Assembly: GCA_964019415.1 (NCBI GenBank)
Contig: OZ025871.1
Coordinates: 8,624,713 to 8,688,712 of the forward strand
Origin: Ianthella basta
Taxonomy: Eukaryota; Porifera; Demospongiae; Verongiida; Ianthellidae
Direction of reading: 5' to 3'
Length of the DNA stretch: 64,000 nucleotides
Part shown: one piece after another, positions 1 through 10,015 of the stretch
Layout of the letters: each line of letters starts with the position of its first letter
Position numbering within the stretch: the stretch's first letter is position 1
Program-made: the position numbers and the translations under genes
Notes under the pieces: model-generated
Seen by the model: only the letters and a program-made list of their open reading frames with translations
The model's database searches: none
Told to the model about the DNA's origin: nothing

Positions 1-600
1 TTTAGAGAATAGAGAGATGATAATGTAGTGTTCACACAAGACCTTTGAGAAGATGTTCACCCTACAAACACAGCGTGAAAAACCCCCATCCTTCACCTTG
101 TCACCCTCAGCAGCCCATCAAGACCCACTCCTTGGTATGCACACTGACAAACAGCTGGACTTGTCCAAGCTTTCAGTCAATTAAGACAGTGACCCAACCA
201 GTGTGTTAGTGACTGCCTCTGAAATAAGGACACCTCTCTAATGAGGACAGTGCCTACTGTCTCAGCTACATAGAGATGTGTACAAAACTACCTCTGAAAT
301 AAGGACACCTCTCTAATGAGGATACTTGAGCCTGTTCCCAGATGAACTGAAAACAAAGATGTTCTAATGTACGAGAGTGTTCACACATCTGAGAAATTCG
401 CCCTACAAACACAGCATTGCAAACCCCATCCTTCATCCTGTCACCCTCAGACGCCCCATAAGCTCCACTCCTTGGTATGCACACTGACAAGCAGCTGGAC
501 TTGTCCAAGCTTTAAGTCAATTAAGACAGTGACCCAACCAGTGTGTCAATGACTGCTAACATGACCTGTACTACTGTGCAATAAATGCTTGACTCATGTA
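1..600. repeat. Intron/repeat segment of the tandem 2A-Death array (unit delta)
   Basis: No coding exon is visible here. The stretch repeats segments found at about 4100-4510 and 9590-9990: the block 'aaataaggacacctctcta' (twice here), the block 'gttcaccctacaaacacag', and a block ending 'tactactgtgcaataa'. In the other two copies this sequence is followed directly by a 2A exon. Here it runs straight into a truncated Death exon, so the 2A exon of this unit has been deleted. Confidence 0.7.
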
Positions 601-603
601 AAC

Positions 604-760
604 TGGCCAGGGTTAGCTCCTTTCACTCTGTCTATCACAAAGGACTCCACCCCAAGGTGAAGCACCACTTGTTCCCATCCATCAGTGATGGATCGCACTA
701 TGAACTCATCCAGCTCAGCCACTGTGGGCTTGGAGCTGATGTCGAGGAGAACGTGAACAC
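604..760 (-). pseudogene. Truncated Death-domain exon (unit gamma)
   Basis: Read on the minus strand, a splice acceptor (cctcag) precedes an exon that starts GVHVLLDISSKPTVAELDEF and continues through the conserved Trp of the Death fold (DGWEQVVLHLGVESF). The exon breaks off after NPGQ, where full-length sisters at 6051-6404 and 8606-8950 continue for another 60 residues including RTWRSVLEAL. The break joins directly to intron repeat sequence. The remaining piece covers helices 1-3 of a Death domain only, so this unit probably cannot give a folded adaptor domain. It lies downstream of the 2A exon at 4550-4981 and would be that unit's Death exon. Confidence 0.72.
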
Positions 761-1661
761 CTGAGGCACGGACATGCAGGATGGCAGGATACAGTGTATA
801 CAAGATAGTACATTTAGGTAATGCAGGGACCATCAACTGATACTTGGCCCAGTCACACCATGTGGTGGTGGCAATTACAGAGAGCAATAATTAGATTACT
901 TTCAGAGCTCCAGTTCTCATATTCACAATACCCCATTCACACATGAACACGCTGTAGCTATGCACTGTACTTCACAAGCTAGTGTACTTTCAGTGGAGAC
1001 TCAGAAACATTTGGCATAGTGAGAGAACTGACAAGAAACTATGTACAGGAGACTAGTCACAACAGAACAGCACATGACACACTACTTTGAAGTGTGAAGG
1101 TGTTCAAAGCAGAACGTGGTTGCATAAGCAACATTTGTCTCATGGCAAGACCCATGTGTGCCCACTGCAAAGGTGGGTCTAGTGGCAACACCACATCCTC
1201 CTTAGCCCAATGACATTTTCGTCTGGAATGCTGGACTGCCAATCACATCACAGCTAGAAGCCGTAATTTGGTGACAACACTGTGATGTATGAGTAGCTGA
1301 AGGAGCTAAGTGCAACAGGAAGGCCAGGAAGCTGGACTGTAGTAGATCGAGTGTCGATTACTCAGTTAGTCACTATGCGAGAACTCAAACTTGGAGTGAA
1401 ACCTTCATTGTGTTGACGACTGACAGTGGCAAATCCTTTGGTTACGTTGGAAGCTATGCTGCTTTACAGTTTGTCTTCGACTTGTTGTGGTGAGATTAGG
1501 CTGCCTACAGTGGTGCTCATACTTTATTAGTTGTTACGTATGCAGACATCATCAGGTAATATTGCATCATAAGGTCAAGCGAAAGGAATCATTGTTACCA
1601 GACCCAAATTTTGCAGCGGGCACATGGGTCTGGGTACAAGACTAAAGCAACACAGCAAGGC
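761..1661. other. Intron of unit gamma, no gene seen
   Basis: The sequence is shared with 6430-6850 and 8960-9390, including the block 'agaactgacaagaaactatg' and, near 1650, 'agcaacacagcaagg'. I see no coding exon. The right edge is the insertion point of a TTAA-flanked element. Confidence 0.6.
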
Positions 1662-2129
1662 TTAAAGTGCCACTGAAGCGAAATTTTTATTTCATTTTTA
1701 AGTAGTACGAATCTTCCTAAGAGAAGCTGCCTATCCTTTGTGTTGACGAAAATGGCTCCTTCATACCATTCTTGACGATTTATGCTTGCTACCCAGCACC
1801 AAAAACTGGCAACAGTGCCACACCCCCGTGACGTCACTGGGTTTGCAAAGGTCCCCGGTGTGTATATTTACAATGTATTATCATAGAAGTTCATTGCATC
1901 ATTGTTCTATCGTAGATCCTCGACGTGACTTGATATTGGGCAGGTACATAGCATAACCCATCACAACGAACTGTAGAGTGTTTCGGCTTCGTAGGCCTCC
2001 ATTTAGTGACGCTACTGGGTGTGCAAACTGCTAAAGGGTGTAGCTATGCTGAAGCATAGGCAACGTAGGATTCTGGGCTCTATATGGCTGAAGAAAGTGT
2101 TGTTTCCTCCTCTTCCTCTGTTATATACA

Positions 2130-2390
2130 TCCGATGGAGAGTTGTCTGAAGAAGATCTTGCCGAGTACTCCTCGCTCGTTAGACCCTATCAAGACAAACT
2201 ATTGGCCGGGGAAGTTACCACGGAAAACACAGACGAACTCGACGCAGATGGGCTCTCTCCGGGAATCCTGCAGGACAGATATGAAAGAGCCGAGACATCA
2301 CTGTGTCATTATTACATGTGGGAGAGGCTGCCACTGTGTCTCACCTGCTTTGTGTGTCTTCGTTCTCCTCTCCGGTCACGATCCATATAA
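2130..2390 (+). pseudogene. Unrecognised acidic ORF fragment inside the Kolobok-like element
   Basis: One frame reads SDGELSEEDLAEYSSLVRPY followed by QDKLLAGEVTTENTDEL and an acidic stretch. The hydrophilic, helix-prone composition looks like real former coding sequence rather than chance. No family can be named. It lies between the terminal repeat and the LINE fragment, so it may be the remnant of this element's own gene. Confidence 0.35.
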
Positions 2391-2689
2391 GATAGCTCGC
2401 CTTCTGTCCGTGGAGCTACTGTGTCGACGTTCGGCACGGATCCCTGCTTCAGAAGAGTACGAGGCGTTTTATTGGCGTTTTATCGGCTGCTTCATCTCCC
2501 AAAGATAGCTTGCTTAGCTGATAGCTGAGCCATTGTTGAACTTTGCTTGCTGTACTGTTCTTCGTAGATGTAAACACTCTTCTGCTTCTGCTGCTTGCCA
2601 TGATCTTGGTCTATCAACACTGTCCTCCAGAAGGAAGCTTCATCTTTCCCAGACTGTCTTCAAGTGCCTCTCTTCCCATTGTCCGTCCT

Positions 2690-2905
2690 ACCTATTTCAG
2701 CTCTTCTCTGGTCCAAACTCCTCTCATCACACTCGGTGGTACTCTTCTTGTCAACTCAACCTCCCGCTCACAAGGTCATCTTTTGGTCAAAGGTCATTCA
2801 GTTTTGCTGGCGCCTCTACATGGAGATCACTCCCTGCTAACATCCGCGAGACAAAACATTTCCGGGCTTTCTCTACCAAGTGCGAAGATGTCCTCCTGGA
2901 CTGAC
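2690..2905 (+). pseudogene. LINE ORF2 C-terminal fragment (Jockey/CR1-type)
   Basis: The frame ending at 2904 contains RTFG-like and SFSFAGASTWRSLPANIRE segments followed by a short basic tail and a stop. This is the typical C-terminus of reverse-transcriptase ORFs from Jockey/CR1/L2-type non-LTR retrotransposons, where FxxxGxxxWNxLPxxIR precedes the stop. Only the last 70 or so residues remain, as expected for a 5'-truncated LINE copy. It is nested inside the TTAA-flanked element. Confidence 0.65.
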
Positions 2906-2946
2906 CTTTATGTGCATGCACAGTCATGATCTATTTTCCATTTTAA

Positions 2947-3535
2947 CCCATTAGGGCCCAAAGACGCAAAATTTGCGTCAAATATTTGTATGCGCTTAAG
3001 GCCCAATGACGCGGATTTGCGTCAAGACGAACTTTCCCTTCGTTTGGCTGCCAAGAACGGAGGAATGGTACGAACTTTTCACAGCACACCTAGTAGTCAT
3101 TTGGCCATCATTTCGGACTCTCGCCATCTCTACTGGTCGTTTTTCGCGCCGTACAATCAAGCGCCGAATGTTTTGCAAAGTTACGCACCATTTTGGTGTG
3201 TGACCAGAAAGCTACCACGTACCACGTAGCGACAAGAACGAATGCAGTCAGCTGTTGAACAAATAGTCCAGCAGCTAGAGCGGCTCCTAGGTTGTTTTCT
3301 GGGTCGCAGAAGTGCCAGCAAGTAAAATACAAGCGTTCGCTTACCGTTCTCGTCTTCTTCGGCTGCACATGCTTGCATAGAATCTAGAGCTGGGCCACGA
3401 ACATCCCATAGCCTTTCTAAGAAACAGCACCATGGAATGCAACACCCAATGTCAACATTTTGCGTGAGGAAAGCCAGGAAAGCCACAGAAAAGCAAGAGT
3501 ACGGGGCTTGTACGTAGCCGCCATTTTTAAGTTGG
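2947..3535 (-). mobile_element. piggyBac-like MITE, partial copy
   Basis: The end at 2943 has TTAA followed by CCCATTAGGGCCCAA. The internal sequence matches the complete MITE at 44632-45265 in inverted orientation over about 590 bp. The similarity stops near 3535, short of the second terminal repeat, so this copy has lost one end. It is nested in the Kolobok-like element. Confidence 0.65.
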
Positions 3536-4099
3536 GCTCACAGTAAATGTCAGGGGTATAGTTGGTGTTCTTGCAGCTAACTTTATTCGGCCCATCGTCT
3601 ACGCAGTACCTTCCACCGTGCTTGACAACTTTTTTAGCCATGTCTTGGCAATGTAAAAAGTTTTCATTTGCAAACCCAATGACGTTTTCTGACGTCATGA
3701 TTATTGCGCAAGAATGGTCGCCAGTTTATGGTGCTGGGTAGCAAGCGTAAATTGTCAAAAATGAAGGAGCTATTTTTGTCAACACAAAGGATAGGCAGTT
3801 TGTCTTAGGAAGGTTTGTACTACTTAAAAATGAAATTAAAAAAATTTGCTTCATTGGCACTTTAATGATCACAATGCAAACAGAGCAAGTAATGACAGGG
3901 GCATGCCACCTTGTTGACATTAGGTTACCCACAAGCCCCGCCCACTTCCTGTGTGTTACACAGCCTCCCCTTGTGTGTAAGCCTCTACAACAAGGGCCAC
4001 ACCAAATGCTGAAGGCTCTGAATCTTGTACAAACCACTTGGTGGTTTAAAGCACTTCAATTAGATAAACACAGTAGTGTAATAGCTACAATGAATGAAC

Positions 4100-4515
4100 C
4101 CTCTCAAAAAGACCACAATGAAATGAGGACACCTCTCTAATGAAGATAGTGCCTAATGTCTCAGGTACGGAGAGATGTGTATAAAACTACCTCTGAAATA
4201 AGGACACCTCTCTAATGAGGACATTTATACCTATCCAAAACAGTCCTACATGTGTCAAAATTAGAGAGTTCCTAAAGTACTGTAAGAGAGAGTTCACAGA
4301 AAAACATCTGACAATGTGTTCACCCTACAAACACAGTGCTTCAAACCCCACCCATCACCTAGCTACCCTCAGACGCCCCATAAGCTCCACTCCTTGGTAT
4401 GCACACTGACAAGCAGCTGGACTTGTCCAAGCTTTCAGTCAATTAAGACAGTTCCCTAACCAGTGTGTTAGTGACTGCTAACATGACCTGTACTACTGTG
4501 CAATAGGTGTATGAC
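4100..4515. repeat. Intron repeat block of unit gamma
   Basis: This copy corresponds to 200-600 and 9590-9990. It contains two copies of 'ggacacctctctaatgagg' (with small changes), the 'caccctacaaacacag' block and the 'gtactactgtgcaata' block, followed at once by the 2A exon. No coding sequence is visible. Confidence 0.7.
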
Positions 4516-4549
4516 TAATGTACATTGTTCACCAAGCACAACCACCCAC

Positions 4550-4981
4550 CTCTCTCCACAGGATTGGGGTTTGTTTCCACATCACCATTTCGAAGGAGGA
4601 GAAATGCTATGACAACCAGTGCACCTAAGCCGTTACACCCTAACACCTCCAGCAATGAGCCTACAGGATTCCTGTATGAGCCGTCTTTACACCTATCTCT
4701 TGCTAAGCAGCTCACAATCGTGGCAAGAGCAATCAAGCCATCCCAGAGTTCATCAGTTGTGATAGCTGAGTCACCAAAAAGGTCATTTTTGGCTTTCTTT
4801 TGCCCCTTCTTATTCAACAAGTATTTCTCTCCACTGTGTGGCTGGCCGAGTGGACAAGGTGCCCCCTCCTGACTGGACGGTGACCTCTTCACTCCTCTCC
4901 TGATGATGAGAGTCTGCTGAATGTGGGTAACCCACAATCCTACAACCACACACCACTGCTCATTTGAAATAGGCATGTCAC
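4550..4981 (-). CDS. 2A-leader exon, unit gamma, with altered 2A motif (NPNP)
   Basis: The exon is read on the minus strand between an acceptor (gtag) and a donor (GAGAG/GTGGGT). Translation would start at the ATG five bases into the exon (MPISNEQWCVVVGLWV), giving 142 codons and ending in phase 1. The order is: conserved N-terminal ISNEQW block, a basic/Ser-rich linker (GVKRSPSSQEG, then a KKGQKKAK run), a second conserved block (DGSYRNPVG), a hydrophobic stretch (ALVVIAFLLLR), then GDVETNPNPVERG. In working 2A peptides the last residues are NPGP and the peptide bond is skipped between G and P. Here the Gly codon has become Asn, so skipping should fail and the leader should stay fused to what follows. 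It pairs with the truncated Death exon at 604-760. Confidence 0.8.
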
Positions 4982-6050
4982 CTACGTAGAAACAAAGGAG
5001 AGGGACAACGAGTTGAGATGAATAGCATGCATTCACCTCCATCACTTCAACTGTGCGTTATGCCTTCACTGGCACAGTCTACAGTGAACCACCTCCTAGC
5101 TACATATATACAAGGCACTGATGAGAGGGGATGTCTCACTGATGGGACCTGTCTTAGAGGGCACAGTATTAGACGGAGCACACTGGCTTGATGGACAGCC
5201 ATTGTGCCCCAGATTGTGCTGTCATTATATTAGCTACCGCAGCACAGCGAGTAAGATTAAAGGGTCTACCTAGCTACACACAATCATACGTAGATAGTCA
5301 CAGAGAGTAGCTACAGTACTTGTAGGCACTTGCACTGAAGCATACACAATAGATACAACAGCTGCTTCTTGGGCACAAACCACGTACAACTGTGTCCATA
5401 GGACCTGGGTGCAGTCAATCCTTACGTAGCCAGCTATTCCACACATTCTAACTGGCAATGTAGCTATCGACATTCGATGATCACAGTCCAATAGTGGATC
5501 ATCATATACCGAAGCTCACTTAGCTCCCTAGACATGTACTACAGACAATATCTTTGTTTGTGAACTCAAACTAGCCTACCAGTAGTGCATCAGAAGAACT
5601 GAATCTCAGACACTAAGGAAGAGACTCCAAAGCATAGGGTGTGGAACAACTACAAGTAGATGCTGGTCAGCAGGTGGTTACCCACAAAAATCCACACAGT
5701 ACATTCCTAGCCGACTTCAACTAACACGGCACATTAAAAAACAGCATACCACATCCCATGCTCCATGGGGGGTGTCCCCTGAAACGTGGGTCAGTAGCAG
5801 TGGAAGGACGGAAGTATTCCTGTCTCCTCCCACCTCCCGATACACCTGCATGACAGAGAGAGTCAAATAGAGACCAGGTCTATTTAAAGGTACAATGATG
5901 GAACAGACTGTACACAAAGTACCCACCAGCTCCCCTCAGCTAAGGTAAATGTCAACGGCTTATATATATAGTGCTTTGCTTGAACAGTGGACGATTACGG
6001 CAGTATGTGGTATCAATTACAACCCCTGTACAATGCAGTTGTACACACAC
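4982..6050. other. Region upstream of unit gamma 2A exon; repeat sequence, no exon recognised
   Basis: Blocks here (about 5150-5230 and 5455-5550) match sequence upstream of unit alpha (about 11095-11175 and 11635-11725), so the 5' flank was duplicated with the 2A exon. A 5' untranslated exon is expected in this area because the 2A exon has a splice acceptor just before its ATG, but I cannot place it. Confidence 0.5.
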
Positions 6051-6404
6051 TTGGTAGAGAGGTGGGCTCTGAAATGAGTCCTTCAGAACTCTTAACAAAT
6101 TGCTCTCTCTTCAGTTTATCTGCTAGCTGTCTGTGGCCACTTGTCTCCAGTGCCTCTAAAACAGAACGCCAAGTCCTCTCAGCCACATCTGTACCAGGTT
6201 TGTCATTCACCCAACTGCTGAGGACTCTTCGGCTTGTCTCCTGAGATTGACCAGGGTTATCCCTTTTCAATGTGTTAATTACAAAGGATTCTACTCCGAG
6301 GTGAAACAACACTTGTTCCCACTTATCAGTGATGGATTGTACTTTAAACTCATCCAGCTCAGCCAGTGCTGGTTTGGAGCTGATGTTGAGGAGGGTGTGA
6401 ACAC
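6051..6404 (-). CDS. Death-domain exon, unit beta (full length)
   Basis: The exon follows a clear acceptor (tatttcttcag) and starts in phase 1 with GVHTLLNISSKPALAELDEF. It runs through the Death-fold helices: ITDKWEQVLFHLGVESFVIN, then SRRVLSSWVNDKPG, then RTWRSVLEALE, then ADKLKRE. About 110 residues fits a complete Death domain. A donor near 6051 would again leave phase 1. Death domains mediate homotypic contacts in NLR receptor complexes in the cytosol. It is the best preserved of the three Death exons of the array. The upstream exon in its unit is the chimeric Death/2A exon at 7653-7871. Confidence 0.82.
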
Positions 6405-7652
6405 CTGAAGAAATACAGGATGGCAGGATATGTTAGGTGATGATGGTACGTACAGTTAGTAAAACACTAGTCATTAGCTACTATGACACATTAAATACTA
6501 TATCCAGTCACACCACGATGGAGACAGGAAATGATAACACTAGCTATCTTTGTTTACTTTCAGTGTCCCCAATTTCCCATCACTGCATCTGATTACTTCC
6601 CTAGTCCTTTCCCTATATTCGACAATATCACAGGAATATGCTGTATACACTGTAGCAATTTTACAAGCTGTAGCTACTTTCAGTGGAGACTCAGTAGCTA
6701 AGTATTGTCTGGCATAGTGAGAGAGAACTGACAAGAAACTATGTACAGGAGACTAGTCACAACAGAACAGCACATGACACTGCCTTGAAGTGGGAAACTG
6801 TTCAAATCAGGAGGTGAATGTGTAGCAACACAGCAAGGCCTAATGTTCACAATGTAAACAACAGACCAGCTAATTCACCCTGTCACCCTCAGCAGTCCCA
6901 CAAGATCCAGGTAAACACGACTGGAACATTCTTACATATGTGACAATGTACATACGGTAGCTGAAGCCACAATACATGTTGGTGTGAAAGTATTGTGGCT
7001 GCGGCATCTAAGCTGTCCGTACGTAGTTAATCAATGGGTGTTTTGTAGAATGTACGCGGCACTTAAGGGCATTTGCACGGGGCACATATGGGGAAATGTA
7101 CAGGCATAACACGAGAAATGCATGGTTGTAATACGAGTAGGCATACGGGCGTCTGTACACCGGTAGAATGTAACTTTTTCCTGACATGTAGCTACCGTAT
7201 ATAGCAACACAGCAAGGCCTAATGATCACAGTGTAAACAACAGACCAAGTAATGTCAGGGGCATACCACCTTGTTTACATTAGGTTACCCACAAGCCCCG
7301 CCCACCTCTTGTGTGCTACACAGCTTTCCCTTGTGTGGGAGGCCCTACAACACCAAAAGGCTCTGACTCCTGTACAAGCCATTTAAAGCACTTCAACTAG
7401 CTATAAACACATTAGTGTACATAGCTACAATGAATGGACCCTCTCAAAAAGGACACAATGAAATAAGGACATCTCTTCAATTCAGCTGCATAGCGATGTG
7501 TACAAACTACCTCTGAAACGAGAGCACTAATGTGCAGAACCCTCGGCACTGCATCGCCCAACCATTTTTATTGTGCAATTTTGGGCCACATAGCTGTCAC
7601 CCTGCATGTCTACTACTACTCGTGCAGGTACATTCCAAACACAACCACCCAC
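6405..7652. other. Intron of unit beta, repeat-rich, no exon seen
   Basis: The stretch contains the shared intron blocks 'agaactgacaagaaactatg' (about 6725) and two copies of 'agcaacacagcaaggccta' (about 6830 and 7204). The latter show the empty site of the element inserted at 1666. I see no coding exon. Confidence 0.6.
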
Positions 7653-7871
7653 CTCTCTCCACAGGACCAGGGTTTGTTTCCAAATCTCCGTTTTGGAGGA
7701 GTAGGATCATTATGACAACCAGTGCACCTGAGCCGTTGCCCCTTACCACCTCCAGCAATGGGCCTAGGTGAAGCAATACTTGTTCCCACCCATCAGTGAT
7801 AGATCGTACTTTGAACTTGTCCAGCTCAGCCAGTGTGGGCTTGGAACTGATGTTGAGGAGAGCATGAGCAC
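7653..7871 (-). CDS. Chimeric Death/2A exon, unit beta
   Basis: The acceptor (cttcctcag) and first 37 codons are those of a Death exon (GAHALLNISSKPTLAELDKF, then ITDGWEQVLLHLG). The reading frame then passes without a break into the end of a 2A exon: PLLEVVRGNG, a hydrophobic run (ALVVIMILLL), QNGDLETNPGPVERG, and the usual 2A-exon donor. The exon is 219 bp, phase 1 at both ends, with the 2A motif intact (GDLETNPGP). It lacks the MPISNEQW leader and has no ATG of its own, so it could only be an internal exon. It looks like an unequal exchange or deletion between a Death exon and the next unit's 2A exon that kept frame and splice sites. Whether it is used is unknown. Confidence 0.78.
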
Positions 7872-8605
7872 CTGAGGAAGGACATGCAGAATGGCAGGAT
7901 AGAGTAAAAGAAGGTAGTTCACTCATCATTACTAGCACGGTCTACTACTCCGCCCAGTCACACCCCACAATGGTGACAAAGAGATGTGTATGTACATCAC
8001 AATTCCACGTGAGTAGCATCAACTGAAAACAGTCTCATCCCACGAACACAGGGACACCTGGTGAACTAAGACAGATTTCTCATCACCATCTGAATCATAT
8101 TCATTCTCCAATCAATTGACACAATTAACAATACCACATACATTTGCTGCATGCACTGTACATCAGCTAGTATGGTTTCCGTGGTGACTAATGCACTACA
8201 CTTTGGCATACTGACTGACAACTCAGCTACATTATTTGTGTGTACAAGAAACTAGTAAGAACAGAACAGCATGTGACACAAATCTTGATGGGGGAAGTGG
8301 GCACTTCACACCTGGATTAACAGCATACAGCAGCAACACAGTAAGGCCTACCCATCACACACATGCATGCACACAAATTCACACAAACACATACACTCTG
8401 CATGGAAAGAAAAGAGTCATGTCACACAAACCCATCACGTATCTCTTGCACACTGTACGTAGGACCACCCTCCACCTACTTTGAGCAGGTCACTGATGTG
8501 TACCAACCCAGGGGAGCTACAATATGCACCAGTATGCAGTTGACAAACCTGCAAACATGTCTGTGCCAATAACACTATCCCTACTCAACCCAGCTGCACA
8601 CACAC
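7872..8605. other. Spacer between units alpha and beta
   Basis: No exon is recognised. The sequence includes copies of intron blocks related to 880-1060 and 6540-6760, and a short CA-rich stretch near 8355-8400. Confidence 0.5.
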
Positions 8606-8950
8606 CTGCAAAGGTAGGCTCTGAATCTGGTCCTTCAGAACTCTCACGTTGTGGCTTCAGTTTATCTGCTAGCTGTCTGTGGGTGCCTTTTTCTGGTGAC
8701 TCTAGTGCAGAACGCCAAGTCCTCTCAGCCACACCTGTACCAAGTTTGACATTCAGCCAACTACTGAGGACTCTTTGACTTGCCTCCTGAGATTGACCAC
8801 GGTTATCCCCTTCCAATATGTTTATTACAAGGGACTCTACCCCGAAATGAAACATCACTTGTTCCCACCGATCAGTGATAGATTGTACTATGAACTCATC
8901 CAGCTCAGCCAGTGTGGGCTTGGAGCCAAGTTGGAGGAGAGGACGAGCAC
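8606..8950 (-). CDS. Death-domain exon, unit alpha
   Basis: After an acceptor (tttcttag-like, 'ttctttag') the exon starts in phase 1 with GARPLLQLGSKPTLAELDEF and continues with ITDRWEQVMFHFGVESLVIN, SQRVLSSWLNVKLG, RTWRSALESPE and ADKLKPQ. It is a complete Death domain of about 105 residues, closely related to 6051-6404 but with a short change in the last-but-one helix (SPEKGTH in place of ALETSGH). A donor after TFAG near 8606 would leave phase 1. It is downstream of the intact 2A exon at 10016-10450, so together they form the one unit of the array in which both exons look whole. Confidence 0.82.
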
Positions 8951-10015
8951 CTAAAGAAATACAGGATGGCGGGATATGTTAGGCGACGATGGTACGTACA
9001 GTTAGTAAAACCTTATCATTACAATGACACATTAAATACTATGTCTAGTCACACCACATGATGGTGACAGATAATGACAATACTAAGTATCTTTGTTCAC
9101 TTTCAGTGTTCCCAATTTCCCGTCACTGCATTTGATTACTTCCCTAGTCCCTTCCCTGTATTTTACAATACTACACACATGATTATGCTGTATGCATTGT
9201 AGCTACTTTCACAAGCTGTAGCTACTTCAGTGGAGACTCAGTAGCTAAGTATTGTCTGGCATATGGTGAGAGAGAACTGACAAAAAAACTATGTACAGGA
9301 GACTACTCACAACAGAACAGCACATGACACACTACCTTCAAGTGGGAAGCTGTTCAAAGCAGGAGGTGATTGTGTAGCAACACAGCAAGGACTAATGATC
9401 ACAGTGTAAACAACAGACCACCCTTGATTGCATTAGGTTACCCACAAGCCCACCCACCTCCTACACTGGTGTGTGGGAGACCCTACAAGCCTACACCAAA
9501 TGAGGAAGGCTCTTGGACAAAAAGCACTACAACTAGCTACTGTAGATATAGTAGTGTACTTGTACGTACGAATGGAGCCTCTCATAAAGGACACAATGAT
9601 GTATGTAAGGACACCTCTCTAATGAGGACAATACCTGTTGTTCCAGCTACATAGAGGTATGTAAATGCTACCTCTGAAATAAGGACACCTCTCTAATCAG
9701 GACATTTGTACCTGTCCAAAACATCCCACATGTGTCCAGAATAGAGAGGTGGTATTGCACGAGATTGTTCACACAAGAGTACTTGAGAAGATGTTCACTC
9801 TAGAAACACAGCATTGCAAACCCCATCCTTCACCCTGTCACCCTCAGCAGTCCCACAAGATTGACACTTGGTATGTGCACTGACAAGCAGTTAGCCTTGT
9901 ACAAGATATCAGTCAAGCCAGTAGCCCATGGCCAACCAGTGTGTTAGTGACTGTTGTACTACTGTGCAATAAGTGCAGGACTCATGTAAATTGTTCACTA
10001 AACACAACCACCCAC
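8951..10015. other. Intron of unit alpha, repeat blocks
   Basis: The stretch carries all the shared intron blocks in order: 'agaactgacaaaaaaactatg' at about 9270, 'gcaacacagcaagg' at about 9375, 'ggacacctctctaatgagg' at about 9610, and 'ctactgtgcaataagtg' at about 9960. The block order is the same as in units gamma and delta. No coding exon is seen. Confidence 0.65.

Larger units (their letters stand above)
1666..3861. mobile_element. TTAA-flanked DNA transposon, Kolobok-like, non-autonomous (2.2 kb)
   Basis: Both ends carry the inverted repeat AGTGCCAYTGAAGC, and similarity continues inward for about 170 bp (1666-1830 against 3727-3861). Each end is flanked by TTAA. The sister introns at 6830 and 7205 have the uninterrupted sequence 'agcaaggcctaatgatcac', which matches the joined flanks and so shows the empty site. 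TTAA target sites with AG...CT termini fit the Kolobok superfamily better than piggyBac, which starts with CC. Inside are an acidic ORF piece (about 2130-2290), the 3' end of a LINE ORF (2700-2905) and half of a piggyBac-like MITE (from 2947). I see no transposase. Confidence 0.7.
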
